A stretch of 61,447 nucleotides of DNA from Eubacterium sp. (GCA_021769425.1 JAETSX010000052.1:1-61447), one strand, 5' to 3'. Positions 17,906 to 27,871 are shown, numbered from the stretch's first letter. Translations and numbers: made by a program. Notes: generated from the sequence alone by a model not told the origin.

Positions 17906-18853
17906 ATGGCGAGAAATACAGGGAACCAGGCAGAATACGGCAGGAAGAAAAAGAAGAAAACCAACCGGAAGAAGCGTCAGCAGAGGAAGATTATACTGGT
18001 AATACTGGCAGTAATCCTTGCATTAATCGGACTGGTGGCAGCCTATGTCTGGAGTAAGTACGGGAAAATGGGAAGAATTGACATCAAGGATAAGGATGTT
18101 AAAATAAATGATTTGTCTGTGGATACCCAGAAAACATTGGAGGGTTATGACAATATTGCGCTTTTTGGATTGGACAACCGTTCCACCGGCAACTTTGAAC
18201 GAGGAAACAGCGATACGATTATCGTGGTGAGCATCAATAAGAAATCAGGGGAGATCCGGATGGCTTCTGTTTATCGGGATACCTATCTGGACATCGGAGA
18301 TAACAATTTCCGCAAGGCCAATGCAGCCTATGCTAATGGCGGGCCCAAGCAGGCCATTGAGATGCTGAATAAGAACCTGGATTTGGATATTACAGATTAT
18401 GTCAGCGTGGATTTCAGCGCGCTGGTGGACGCCATTGACGCTTTGGGCGGCATTGAACTGGATATTACGGCGGAAGAGGCGGAATGGCTTAACGGTTATA
18501 TTGTGGAAACCAATGAAGTGACCGGACATAACAGCGGTCCGGTGTCCCCTTTGATGACTTTGAATGCTCTTTTGGACAAGATGCTGCCTCAGATTTCCAC
18601 CAGCTTAGGCATGACGGAGATGCTGGGACTTGCAGGAAACGTCACCAAGTACCATATGGGGGAGAACACAGGATTTCCATTTGACAAGGTAACGCCGGGC
18701 AATGTGGGAAGCGCCGGAGATGCGGTAGTTCCGGTGAATCTGGCGGAAAATGTGGCGCAGCTTCATGCATTTTTGTATGATAATGAGAATTATACGCCTT
18801 CTGAGACAGTTCAGAGTGTGAGCGCTGCGATCCAGTCGAATACGGGATATTAA
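17906..18853 (+). CDS. LytR-CpsA-Psr (LCP) family protein with internal deletion (315 aa)
   Basis: A basic N-terminus, one membrane span (about residues 28-48), then the LCP domain with IALFGLDNR, RGNSDTIIVVS, SVYRDTYLDI and LGGIELDIT. Compared with the intact paralogue at 31052-32170, about 46 residues are missing between VTG and the PQISTS segment. The missing block holds YGRIRYTIGDDFKRTERQR, the arginine cluster needed for transfer of glycopolymers from undecaprenyl phosphate to peptidoglycan. The deletion is in frame. The protein is therefore probably not a functional transferase; it might bind lipid only. It has an AAGGAGG site 9 bases before the ATG. Confidence 0.8.
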   Translation: MARNTGNQAEYGRKKKKKTNRKKRQQRKIILVILAVILALIGLVAAYVWSKYGKMGRIDIKDKDVKINDLSVDTQKTLEGYDNIALFGLDNRSTGNFERGNSDTIIVVSINKKSGEIRMASVYRDTYLDIGDNNFRKANAAYANGGPKQAIEMLNKNLDLDITDYVSVDFSALVDAIDALGGIELDITAEEAEWLNGYIVETNEVTGHNSGPVSPLMTLNALLDKMLPQISTSLGMTEMLGLAGNVTKYHMGENTGFPFDKVTPGNVGSAGDAVVPVNLAENVAQLHAFLYDNENYTPSETVQSVSAAIQSNTGY

Positions 18854-18874
18854 ATGGGAGATGAATCAAACAGA

Positions 18875-18914
18875 TTGTGCCTGTGGAATCCTTTTTTGGA
18901 TTTCACAGGCACAA
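18875..18914 (+). terminator. Strong hairpin after the LCP gene
   Basis: TTGTGCCTGTG-GAATCC pairs with GGATT-CACAGGCACAA around a T-rich loop. Few T residues follow, and a copy of the 92-bp element starts two bases later. Confidence 0.65.
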
Positions 18915-18915
18915 T

Positions 18916-19007
18916 TATACTCACGAGCATACTTATTTGCCAAACCATTTGCTTTTTCCTCAAAGCTGTGAAAGATCTGCCTTCAAATGATTTCGCTTAC
19001 GGGTATA
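18916..19007 (-). repeat. 92-bp dispersed MITE-like element, copy B
   Basis: Reverse-complement copy of the element at 11127-11218 and 42108-42199, exactly 92 bp, with ends TATACTCACGAG and CGGGTATA. It lies directly behind the terminator hairpin of the LCP gene. Confidence 0.85.
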
Positions 19008-19137
19008 TGTAAATGTAAAATTTATGTAAGTTTCTGGCAGATGGTTGTGCGGGAGAAAAAATTATGATAGGATAAAAAACGACCCGAGATGACAGGATGT
19101 ACAATAGAATTGTTGAACAGAAACGGAGTGTACAAAG

Positions 19138-22100
19138 ATGAAAGCGTCAAAAAGAATAGCGGCAGTCTTGCTGTCGGCATGCATAATGGTTACTTCTATG
19201 GGTATGCAGGCGTATGCATACCAGGGGAGCGGAGAAACAGCTGAGCCGGCCAGGACAGAAAGAGGATTGGAAGACACAGATGAAATCACGGAAGATTCAG
19301 AAACCATAAGGGAAAATACAAAAGTAATCACGGAAGATACAGAAGAATTTGCAGAACATGCAGAAAAAATGCAGGAAGATACAGAAAAATCTGCAAACCA
19401 AACAGAAAAAGTGCGGGAAGATACAGAAGAATCTGCGAAACATGAGGAAGAAGCGCAGGAAAATGCGGAAGAATCTGCGAAACATACAGAAGAAGCGCAG
19501 GAAAATGCGGAAGAGTCTGCGAAACATGCAGAAAAGGCACAGGAAAATGCAGAGGAACCAGGCATTTTAAATTTTATTATGCAGGAAAATGAATATATTC
19601 AGACGCCGGGCGTGCAGAATATAGTTGCTGCCCTGGGAGAAGAAGGCGGTACGTTGGATGGGGCTGTGCTTTGGTATCGGAACCGGACCACAGGCCGGGA
19701 ATTGACAGTCCAGGCGGCAGGAATTGCCGGCAATATGGCGCGCTTTTCCATGGAATATCAGAGTGAGGATTTGGCAGGGATTTACGAATTGACAAAGATT
19801 ACCTGGGAACAGAAGGGCAAATCATACCAGGCAGTTCTGGCGGATGCGGGCATGGAAGTGGTATACGGCGTCAATCAGACGGTGGAATCGGAGCCGGACG
19901 AACTGCTGCTGAATCAGGAGCTGTTAGAGGAAGTGGAAGCGAATGTGGTAACCATGGATGAAAACGGCAATCCTGTTTCGGAGGACAGTGTAGCGGACGT
20001 TCTGGGAAATGCAGAAGGAATCCCGGAGCTTTCCCGGAAAATTACAACCCGAGGCGCAAAAGATATGGTAATTGTACTGGATCCGGGCCATGACAGCACC
20101 CATTCCGGCGCATTCTACCATGGATACAAGGAGCAGGATCTGGTGCTTAAAATTGCCAAATCCTGTAAAACAGAACTGGAAAAATACGGCGGTATCAGCA
20201 TTTATATGACAAGAGAAACGCAAAGCTGTCCCTTTGGAGGAGGAATTGTGGATTCCGGAACCTGTAATGCCAAAAGAGTGGAATTTGCGGCGGCGAAAGG
20301 CGCGGATGTTTACGTGAGCTTTCATTTAAATGCAAGCCCCAGCAGCAGCGCCAAAGGTGTGGGGGTTTATTATCCCAACAGCAATTACCGGCCTGCCATC
20401 GGCGCGGAGGGGAAAGGCCTGGCAACTTCAATTTATCAGAAGCTGGCGGCATTGGGGCTTTCCACCTGGGCCAGCGGAATTTTAATCCGCAATTCTGAGA
20501 CAAATACCCAGTATCCCGACGGTTCCCTGGCAGATTATCTTGCAATTATAAGAAGAAGCAAGCTGGCAGGTTTTCCGGCAGTTCTGATTGAACATGCATT
20601 TTTGAGCAATTCCGGAGACGTCAGCCAGTTTTTGAATTCCGACGCTAAATTAAACAATCTGGGGGTTGCAGATGCACAAGGAATTGCAGCATATTACGGA
20701 TTGGCGCTCAAAGGCGAAGAAGATGAAAAAAGGACGCCGGAGATTGCCTCCGTCCAGTCCAGAAGCAGCACAAAGCTGAGAATTGCATGGAATGAAGTTT
20801 CGGATGCGGTGTCCTATGAGATATGCCGGAGCACGGAAGAAAATGGAACCTATGCCAAACTGGGGACTACGGCCAATACAAAATATGACGATGGGACGGT
20901 AACGGCAGGGACTCCCTATTATTACAAAGTGTGTGCAGTATTTGAGAATGGAGAAAAATCAGAACTGTCCGGCGCGCATATAGGCAAGGTTCTGGAACAG
21001 CCCAAAATTACAAAGGCAGTGTCTGTGTCCAGCGTTCAGGTGGATCTTACATGGAACCAGGTTCCGGACGCATCAAAATATGAGCTGTTCCGCAGTGAGG
21101 CAAAGGACGGAACGTATACCAAAATTGCCACTGTAAAATCAGGAAATACTGCTTACAGTGATAAAAATGTGAAAGCTCAGACTACATATTATTATAAGCT
21201 GAGAGCCAGAGGCGGAGAGAAAACGGGCTACAGCAGTTATTCCGCCGTTTATTCCGGCTGGGCGGTGAAGAAGACTAAGATTGTAAGCGTCAGCTCTAAG
21301 ACCAGAACTTCTTTGGAGATAAAATGGAAAAAAATTTCCAGGGCATACGGTTACCGCATCCAGAGGAGCGATTCCAAAAACGGCAAGTATAAAACCGTTG
21401 CCACCATTAAGAATGGGAACACCACGAAATATGTAGATAAGAAGTTAAAAACCGGAAAGAAATATTATTACAAAGTACAGACCATGAATCGGGTGAATAA
21501 AAAAACCGGCTACAGCGGGTACTGCAAGGCAGTTTCAGGCGCTACCATTACAGGAACTTCCATGGTGTATGCAAGGTCTAAAAGCAGCGCCAGTATGGAG
21601 GTAGGATGGAACCGGGATTACAAGGCCACAGGCTATCGGATTAAGCGCAGCGCTTCAAAAAACGGAACGTATCAGGTAATTGCCAATATTTCCGGAAACA
21701 AAACGGTGAAGTATACGGACAAAACCATTTCTACCGGAAAAAAATATTATTATGCGGTGGAAAGCGTGGTAAAGAAAAACGGCGTATCCAATTACAGCGG
21801 TAATTCCAAACCGGTGACTGCAAGAAATCTGAAGCGCGTCTCAGGCATTGCCATGGAAACAGGCGAGTACGGGGTGGTTTTAACCTGGCTGGATGTGATT
21901 GCAGCAACCGGTTACCAGATTATGCGCAGTGAGGAAGAAGGCGGGCCTTACCGGGAAATTGCGAAGCTGAAAACGGATGAACCCGGCTATTCTGACACTA
22001 CGGCAGTGGTGGGAAACAGGTATTATTACAAAATCAGGCCTTATCGGAGCGGAAAATATACAGGATACGGAAGCTACACAAAAGCATTGGAAAAATGGGT

Positions 22101-22389
22101 TTTGGAGACGCCTGACAATCTGACAGCGGCTTCTCAGTCCGGGCAGATCAAACTGTCCTGGGGAAAAGTGCCGAAAGCCGTGGGCTATGAGGTATTTCGG
22201 AGTACAGATGAGGAAAGCGGTTATGAGAGCATTGGAGAAGTAACCGGCAGAAGCGTATGCACCTATACAGATGACACGGCTTTGCCGGATCAGGTATATT
22301 ATTATAAGGTAGCAGCCATCGGGGACAACGGAGAAGCCACCGGCAATGGGGATGAAACAGATCCGGTGTCCGCACAGATAGAGAGCTGA
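19138..22389 (+). CDS. Secreted N-acetylmuramoyl-L-alanine amidase with fibronectin-III-like repeats (1083 aa)
   Basis: Signal peptide at residues ~1-28 (KRIAAVLLSACIMVTSMGMQAYAY). Then an acidic spacer with 14-residue repeats (ESAKHTEEAQENAE type), a bacterial beta-sandwich region, and an Amidase_3 domain at about 305-525: VIVLDPGHDSTHSGA (zinc His), YMTRE, VSFHLNAS (zinc His), VLIEHAFLSN (catalytic Glu). The rest is five to six fibronectin-III-like modules, each with a YEI.RS..NGTY.K and YYYKV signature. It would cut the amide bond between MurNAc and the stem peptide. It lies 19 bases before the glucosaminidase gene, so they form an operon of two cell-wall hydrolases with the same module style. 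Confidence 0.88.
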   Translation: MKASKRIAAVLLSACIMVTSMGMQAYAYQGSGETAEPARTERGLEDTDEITEDSETIRENTKVITEDTEEFAEHAEKMQEDTEKSANQTEKVREDTEESAKHEEEAQENAEESAKHTEEAQENAEESAKHAEKAQENAEEPGILNFIMQENEYIQTPGVQNIVAALGEEGGTLDGAVLWYRNRTTGRELTVQAAGIAGNMARFSMEYQSEDLAGIYELTKITWEQKGKSYQAVLADAGMEVVYGVNQTVESEPDELLLNQELLEEVEANVVTMDENGNPVSEDSVADVLGNAEGIPELSRKITTRGAKDMVIVLDPGHDSTHSGAFYHGYKEQDLVLKIAKSCKTELEKYGGISIYMTRETQSCPFGGGIVDSGTCNAKRVEFAAAKGADVYVSFHLNASPSSSAKGVGVYYPNSNYRPAIGAEGKGLATSIYQKLAALGLSTWASGILIRNSETNTQYPDGSLADYLAIIRRSKLAGFPAVLIEHAFLSNSGDVSQFLNSDAKLNNLGVADAQGIAAYYGLALKGEEDEKRTPEIASVQSRSSTKLRIAWNEVSDAVSYEICRSTEENGTYAKLGTTANTKYDDGTVTAGTPYYYKVCAVFENGEKSELSGAHIGKVLEQPKITKAVSVSSVQVDLTWNQVPDASKYELFRSEAKDGTYTKIATVKSGNTAYSDKNVKAQTTYYYKLRARGGEKTGYSSYSAVYSGWAVKKTKIVSVSSKTRTSLEIKWKKISRAYGYRIQRSDSKNGKYKTVATIKNGNTTKYVDKKLKTGKKYYYKVQTMNRVNKKTGYSGYCKAVSGATITGTSMVYARSKSSASMEVGWNRDYKATGYRIKRSASKNGTYQVIANISGNKTVKYTDKTISTGKKYYYAVESVVKKNGVSNYSGNSKPVTARNLKRVSGIAMETGEYGVVLTWLDVIAATGYQIMRSEEEGGPYREIAKLKTDEPGYSDTTAVVGNRYYYKIRPYRSGKYTGYGSYTKALEKWVLETPDNLTAASQSGQIKLSWGKVPKAVGYEVFRSTDEESGYESIGEVTGRSVCTYTDDTALPDQVYYYKVAAIGDNGEATGNGDETDPVSAQIES
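19345..19554 (+). repeat. 42-bp in-frame repeats (5 units) in the amidase spacer
   Basis: Five units of 14 codons, consensus ESAKHxEEAQENAE. The last three are nearly identical and the first two are degenerate. The unit preserves the frame, so copy number can change without breaking the gene. Confidence 0.85.
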
Positions 22390-22408
22390 ACAGGAAAGGA
22401 AGGATGAC

Positions 22409-25400
22409 ATGGACTTGGGAAAGAGCAGAAAATATGCAGCAGCGCTGCTGACAATTGCCATTCTTTCCGCTGATATTTGCGGGGCAGGCAGTACGGTCTA
22501 TGGGGCGCAGCTTAAAACCCAGGCGGAAACAGACGGACAGACGCTGAATGATACAGAAAAAGAACACACACAGAACCCGGGATCTTTGGCGCAGGATGAA
22601 GCGGAAATTCAGTCAGAGGAGCCGGAATCGGGGAATACATCCGAGATGCCGGAAGGAACAGACCAGGGAAGTCAGTCAGGCGCATCAGAAGGGGCAGAGC
22701 CGGGGAATCCGTCCGAGATGCCGGAAGGAACAGACCAGGGAAGTCAGTCAGGCGCATCAGAAGGGGCAGAGCCGGGGAATCCGTCCGAGATGCCGGAAGG
22801 AACAGAACGGAATCCATCGGAGATATCGGATGAATCAGAGCCGGCGGAACCCTCTGAGAGTACATCCAAAACACAGAAACAGGAAGATTCCGGGAAGATT
22901 TCTCAAAAAGAAACAGCGGAAGGAACAAAACAGGAGGAAAAACTGCAGTCAGAATTGGAGGAGCGTTCGGACACTCTGGAAGCAATGGCTGAGAATCCGG
23001 AGGAAGAAGCGAAAACTCAGGCAGAACAGGCATTTGCAAAGCTTTTAGAAGAATATGAGATGTATGGAACTCTGACAAATGATGTCACATTTCCCATCTA
23101 CCAGGAACCCTCTTTGGAATCTGCAGTGGTAAAGGAGCTTACCAGCGGCTGGCAGGTGAAACTGACAGGTGTAAGGATTCAGGATGACGGAGTGTGGTAT
23201 CAGATTGCTTTTGCCGTATATGATCAGGAATACATCGGTTATATTCCGGGGGAATATGTGATAACCCAGGATGACAGGATGACAGCGTGGGAAGAACAGT
23301 ATCTGGGCGGAGGAATGTCAGCTCGAACATTCACCAGGGGAAGCGCAAGGGGAAGCACCCAGTTATCCGCATTTCCGGCCAGTTACCAGAGCGCCATTCA
23401 GAAATTGATTCAGGCCCATCCCAACTGGACCTTTGTGCCGATGAACACAGGGCTGGAATGGGCGGAAGTCTTGGAAAATGAAATGAAAGACAGTGTCAAT
23501 CTGGTGGAAACTTATCAGCCGGACACCTGGAAATCCACCGATCCGAAAGACTACAATATGAGCACCGGAAAATGGGTGATTAAGAACGGCACTAACTGGG
23601 TGCAGGCGTCGGAAGCCGTTGTGAAGCATTATTTAGATCCTAGGAATTTCCTGACCGAAGATTCTGTATTTCAGTTTGAGCAGCTTACCTACAGCAGCTA
23701 TCATACGGAATCCGGCGTGGAAAAGATTTTAAGCGGAACCTTTATGAGCAATAAGAAGCTGGAAGACGGTTCCGGCGGCGGAATTACCTATGCACAGGCA
23801 TTTATAGAGATCGGGAAGGAACTGAAGGTAAGCCCCTATTTCCTGGCCAGCCGTGTGCGCCAGGAACAGGGAGTGAGAGGAGATTCTTCTCTGATATCCG
23901 GTACATATCCTGGCTATAAAGGGTACTACAATTATTTTAATATGGGTGCAACGGGAATCGGCGATGATGTAATCAAAAGCGGATTGACAGAGGCCAAAAA
24001 CGCCGGATGGGACACCCGCTACAAGGCATTGCAGGGCGGAGCTGAAAAAGTATCCTCTAAATACATTGCCAGAGGCCAGGATACTTTTTACCTGCAGAAA
24101 TTTGATGTGGATGCTTCCTATGACGGTCTGTACTGGCACCAGTATATGCAGAATCTTTTGGCGGCAGACAGCGAAGGGCGGTCAGTCCGCAAGGGTTATG
24201 CAGAGATGGGGGCCCTGGACAATAAGTTCGTGTTTAAGGTCCCGGTGTACAATAATATGCCCTCTTCCCCATGCCCCAAACCGGAAACAGATCTGAGCAA
24301 GCCTGTCCTGAAAGCCGAAAAAAGCGGATACGGCCTTGTAAAGCTGTCCTGGAATGAAGTTGCGGCAGCCCAGGGGTATCAGATTTACCGTGCGGAAGGA
24401 AGCGGAGCATATAAAAGGATAAAAACCATCAGCACAGCCGGAACACGCTCTTATGAGGATAAATCGGTAACGCCGGGAAAAGTGTACAATTATAAAGTCC
24501 GCGCTTACTTAAAGTTCAGCGAAGGGAACAAGTACTCCCCTTATTCTGAGATAAAAACCATTGATCTTACTATTCCGGCTACCACCTGGAGCAAGTTTAA
24601 GATTAAAAATTACAGAACCATTGAAATGTCCTGGAAGAAGAAATCCGTAGACGGTTACAAAATTTACCGAAAGACCGGAAGCGGCAAATACACCTGCATC
24701 CAAACTATTACGGGCGCCAGTTTTCAGAATACAACCGTAAAGCCTGGAAATACCTACAGTTATCGGGTACGTGGCTATGTGTCAGTGAATGGAAAACTTT
24801 ATTATTCGGCTTATACCCCGGTGAAGCAGGCAGTCCTTAAAATGGCAAAGCCTCAATTGAAAAAAGTAAAGGTTTCCGGCGGGAAAAAAGTGAAAGTAAC
24901 CTGGAAACGGGATTCCAAAGCGGATGGCTATTACATTTACCGGGCCACCTCCAAAAAGGGAAAATATAAGAAGATTAAAACCATTACCAAAAATAAGACC
25001 GTAAGCTGGTCTGACAGCAGCATTACTACCGGAAAGACGTATTACTACAAGATCCGCTCTTATGTCAAGACTTCGTCAGGAACGAAATCTTCCGGTTATT
25101 CCAATGTTTTAAATGTGAAAACCGCACTGAAGACGCCGGCGGTTACTTCCATTACCGTTACTTCCAAAGGGCGGGTGAAGCTGAAATGGAATAAGGACGG
25201 CAATGCAGCCGGTTATAAGGTTTACCGTGCGTCCTCAAAAAACGGCAAATTCAAAGAAGTGAAAAACATTACAGGAAATACAACAGTCACCTGGACGGAT
25301 AAAACTACCAAGGCAGGGAAAAGATATTATTACAAAATCAGAGCTTATTCCGTCAACCAAAGCAAAATAAAATATTCCGCATACTCAGCGAAAAAAAGCA

Positions 25401-25417
25401 TTCGGGTAGGAACATAG
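22409..25417 (+). CDS. Secreted endo-beta-N-acetylglucosaminidase with SH3 and fibronectin-III-like modules (1002 aa)
   Basis: Signal peptide at residues ~1-33 (YAAALLTIAILSADICGAGS). An acidic, Ser/Pro-rich spacer follows with 24-residue repeats. Then an SH3-like module (about 212-275, TFPIYQEPSLESAVV to YIGYIPGEY), a glucosaminidase domain (about 325-610) with FPASYQSAIQKLIQAHPNWT, VSPYFLASRVRQEQG and NYFNMGATG, and four fibronectin-III-like modules to the end. The VRQEQG glutamate is a candidate catalytic acid of LytD/GH73-type enzymes. It hydrolyses the glycan backbone of peptidoglycan and follows the amidase by 19 bases. Confidence 0.87.
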   Translation: MDLGKSRKYAAALLTIAILSADICGAGSTVYGAQLKTQAETDGQTLNDTEKEHTQNPGSLAQDEAEIQSEEPESGNTSEMPEGTDQGSQSGASEGAEPGNPSEMPEGTDQGSQSGASEGAEPGNPSEMPEGTERNPSEISDESEPAEPSESTSKTQKQEDSGKISQKETAEGTKQEEKLQSELEERSDTLEAMAENPEEEAKTQAEQAFAKLLEEYEMYGTLTNDVTFPIYQEPSLESAVVKELTSGWQVKLTGVRIQDDGVWYQIAFAVYDQEYIGYIPGEYVITQDDRMTAWEEQYLGGGMSARTFTRGSARGSTQLSAFPASYQSAIQKLIQAHPNWTFVPMNTGLEWAEVLENEMKDSVNLVETYQPDTWKSTDPKDYNMSTGKWVIKNGTNWVQASEAVVKHYLDPRNFLTEDSVFQFEQLTYSSYHTESGVEKILSGTFMSNKKLEDGSGGGITYAQAFIEIGKELKVSPYFLASRVRQEQGVRGDSSLISGTYPGYKGYYNYFNMGATGIGDDVIKSGLTEAKNAGWDTRYKALQGGAEKVSSKYIARGQDTFYLQKFDVDASYDGLYWHQYMQNLLAADSEGRSVRKGYAEMGALDNKFVFKVPVYNNMPSSPCPKPETDLSKPVLKAEKSGYGLVKLSWNEVAAAQGYQIYRAEGSGAYKRIKTISTAGTRSYEDKSVTPGKVYNYKVRAYLKFSEGNKYSPYSEIKTIDLTIPATTWSKFKIKNYRTIEMSWKKKSVDGYKIYRKTGSGKYTCIQTITGASFQNTTVKPGNTYSYRVRGYVSVNGKLYYSAYTPVKQAVLKMAKPQLKKVKVSGGKKVKVTWKRDSKADGYYIYRATSKKGKYKKIKTITKNKTVSWSDSSITTGKTYYYKIRSYVKTSSGTKSSGYSNVLNVKTALKTPAVTSITVTSKGRVKLKWNKDGNAAGYKVYRASSKNGKFKEVKNITGNTTVTWTDKTTKAGKRYYYKIRAYSVNQSKIKYSAYSAKKSIRVGT
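22631..22807 (+). repeat. 72-bp in-frame repeats in the glucosaminidase spacer
   Basis: Two nearly identical 24-codon units (GNPSEMPEGTDQGSQSGASE plus GAEP) start at 22631 and 22703. A partial third starts at 22775. Confidence 0.85.
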
Positions 25418-25493
25418 AAGAGATCGGAATGAAGATTTCGGGATATCCGAAGATTGTGGATCTGAAGGTTCTGTGAAACGTGAGGGAAGAGGA

Positions 25494-27551
25494 ATGAAGA
25501 TTACGCCTTATCGGATAAAAAAGGGAATCAAATATTTCAGGCATTATGGGGCGAAGGCATTTTTTAACCGTCTCCGGGATAAGATGGAGCCGGATCAGGT
25601 GCCTTACAGCCCCTGGTTTGAAAAGTACAGGGCAAAAGAAGAAGAGCTGGCCCGTCAAAGGAGGCAGAGCAGGAAACTGCCCTGCCAGCCTTTGATCAGC
25701 GTGGTGGTTCCCTGTTATCAGACTCCGGAAAAATATTTGCTGGAAATGATGGATTCGGTGCAAAACCAGTCTTATGAGAACTGGCAGTTGTGCTTGGTGG
25801 ACGCAACGCCGTCCCGTGAGGTGGAAACAAAAGTGGCTGAGTATTGTGAACTTCATCAGGAAAAGCGGATTTCTTACAAACATCTGGAGGAAAATCTGGG
25901 AATTGCAGAAAACACCAATGCAGGGATTCAAGAGGCCCGGGGAGAGTGGATTGGATTCTTGGATCATGATGATCTGCTGGCGCCGGAAGCTTTCTATGAG
26001 ATTGCAGCGCTGATTAATCGGGAGCCGGACGTGGAAGTGATATATTCGGATGAAGATCAGGTAGAGGAAACCAGGCAGGGTCTGAAACATAAGAAGCCCC
26101 ATTTTAAACCGGATTTCAGTCCTGATTTACTGTGTTCCAATAATTATATTACTCATTTTCTTTGTGTGAAACATACCGTGCTGCAGCAGGCGGGAGGATT
26201 TCGGAAAGAATTTGACGGGGCTCAGGACTATGATTTTATTCTGCGCTGTACAGAAGTCTCCAAAAAAACCGGCCATGTGCCCAGAGTACTCTACCATTGG
26301 CGGGTGCACAGTCATTCTACCGCAGACAATCCCTTAAGCAAAACCTATGCTTATGTGGCAGGGCAGAGGGCCCTGGAAGAGCATCTGGCAAGGATCGGAA
26401 GAAAGGGAGAAGTGTCCCAGCTTCCTCATTTTGGTTTCTACCGGGTGAAATATGCAGTGGAAGGGGAACCTTTGGTTTCCATCCTGATTCCCAATAAGGA
26501 TCAGGCGGCGGTGTTGCGGCGCTGCCTGGAATCGGTACAAAAGTCCACCTATCAGAATTATGAGATAATTATTATTGAAAATAACAGCACAGAACCGGAG
26601 ACTTTTGCATATTATAAGGAACTTTCCGGCAGCCAGTCAGACATATGTTTCTCAGAGAATCAGTCAGGCGGCAGCCAGCAGAAGGATGCAAAGAATCAGC
26701 CCTGCAGAAGTCAGCAGAAAGGTGCAAAGAATCAGCCTGACAGAAGTCAGCAGAAAGGTGCAAAGAATCAGCCTGACAGAAGTCAGCAGAAAGATGCAAA
26801 TAATCATCCTGGCAGAAGTCAGCAGAAAGATGCAAAGAATCATCCTGGCAGCATCCAGAAAGGAATCTATGGGGAAGGAAAGCTGGCGGGTGGTCAGAGG
26901 ATCCGCATCCTGGTTTGGGATAAGGAATTTAATTATTCTGCCATTAACAATTTCGGGGCGTCTTATGCAGAAGGCAGCTATTTTGTCCTTCTCAACAACG
27001 ACATAGAAATCATCACCGAAAGCTGGATAGAGGAGATGCTTGGCAACTGCCAGAGACCGGAAGTGGGCATCGTGGGAGCGCGGCTGTATTATCCGGACAA
27101 TACTGTGCAGCATGCCGGAATTGTGGTGGGAATTGACGGAATTGCGGCGAATATGTTTCCGGGGCTTCCCCGGGGCCGGGAAGGATATTACCATAAGGCA
27201 GCCATACAGCTGAATTACAGTGCAGTAACGGCGGCTTGTATGATGGTTTCCAGAGAAGTATTTGAAGAACTTCATGGATTAGAGGAAGAGCTTACGGTAG
27301 CATTTAATGATCTGGACTTCTGTCTCAGGGCAGGGAAGGCAGGCTGCCTGGTGGTATACGATCCCTTTGCGGAGGCTTATCATCACGAGTCAAAGACACG
27401 GGGCGCGGAGGACACCAAGGAAAAACTGAGGAGATTCGGGAATGAAATTGAATTTATCCGTACCCGCTGGATTGATCTTTTAAAACAGGGAGATCCTTAT
27501 TATAATCCTAATTTTTCGCTGAAAAAATGTAATTATGCATTAAAACCGTGA
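25494..27551 (+). CDS. Two-domain GT2 glycosyltransferase with repeat-containing linker (685 aa)
   Basis: ATG 25494 is preferred over GTG 25473 because of the GAGGGAAGAGG purine stretch just before it. The first GT-A domain (about 70-310) has LISVVVPCYQTPEKYL, FLDHDD and YSDEDQ. The second (about 330-660) has PLVSILIPNKD, FVLLNNDIEI, VAFNDLDFCLR and HHESKTRG. This architecture is typical of rhamnosyl- or galactosyl-transferases that build cell-wall polysaccharides on a lipid carrier. The second domain is interrupted by five 12-residue Gln/Lys-rich repeats after the IIIENNSTEP strand. The acceptor is not predictable. Confidence 0.85.
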   Translation: MKITPYRIKKGIKYFRHYGAKAFFNRLRDKMEPDQVPYSPWFEKYRAKEEELARQRRQSRKLPCQPLISVVVPCYQTPEKYLLEMMDSVQNQSYENWQLCLVDATPSREVETKVAEYCELHQEKRISYKHLEENLGIAENTNAGIQEARGEWIGFLDHDDLLAPEAFYEIAALINREPDVEVIYSDEDQVEETRQGLKHKKPHFKPDFSPDLLCSNNYITHFLCVKHTVLQQAGGFRKEFDGAQDYDFILRCTEVSKKTGHVPRVLYHWRVHSHSTADNPLSKTYAYVAGQRALEEHLARIGRKGEVSQLPHFGFYRVKYAVEGEPLVSILIPNKDQAAVLRRCLESVQKSTYQNYEIIIIENNSTEPETFAYYKELSGSQSDICFSENQSGGSQQKDAKNQPCRSQQKGAKNQPDRSQQKGAKNQPDRSQQKDANNHPGRSQQKDAKNHPGSIQKGIYGEGKLAGGQRIRILVWDKEFNYSAINNFGASYAEGSYFVLLNNDIEIITESWIEEMLGNCQRPEVGIVGARLYYPDNTVQHAGIVVGIDGIAANMFPGLPRGREGYYHKAAIQLNYSAVTAACMMVSREVFEELHGLEEELTVAFNDLDFCLRAGKAGCLVVYDPFAEAYHHESKTRGAEDTKEKLRRFGNEIEFIRTRWIDLLKQGDPYYNPNFSLKKCNYALKP
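26673..26852 (+). repeat. 36-bp in-frame repeats (5 units) inside a GT2 domain
   Basis: Five 12-codon units, consensus SQQKxAKNQPDR, hydrophilic. They sit in the loop between the IIIENNSTEP strand and the ILVWDKEFNYSAINNFG segment of the second glycosyltransferase domain. Confidence 0.9.
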
Positions 27552-27552
27552 T

Positions 27553-27583
27553 AAGGGTCAGTTCATTAGAACTTGCCCTTTTT
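27553..27583 (+). terminator. Rho-independent terminator after the GT2 gene
   Basis: AAGGGTCAGTTC and GAACTTGCCCTT pair around ATTA and are followed by a T-run. Confidence 0.75.
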
Positions 27584-27661
27584 GCCATTCAATGCTACAA
27601 TAGAGTGAATTGAAATTGGAAGCTAAGAAAATACAGAGTTGATTGTGAGAAGAGACTTATG

Positions 27662-27871
27662 ATGAAAGTATTTATCTGCCCGGAATGCGGCAGCATTACA
27701 ACAGTATCCAGAAGGAAAGGAATCAACTGCCATAAATGCGGGGGAACGGAAATGATTCCTTCAAAGCTGACCTTTGCACAATATACGGAAATGGATGAGA
27801 AGCAGAGAAAAGACTACTCAGACAGCTGGCTGTACATACGGAATAAAATGAATAATCAGGACAGCAAATAG
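27662..27871 (+). CDS. Small zinc-ribbon protein (69 aa)
   Basis: The second of two adjacent ATGs is used. Two CxxC knuckles, CPECG (near residue 6) and CHKCGG (near residue 26), form a zinc ribbon. The second half is acidic and helical. It has no signal peptide and could be a small regulator or a protein-interaction module. It lies alone between a terminator and the sugar-phosphate transferase gene. Function unknown. Confidence 0.6.
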   Translation: MKVFICPECGSITTVSRRKGINCHKCGGTEMIPSKLTFAQYTEMDEKQRKDYSDSWLYIRNKMNNQDSK

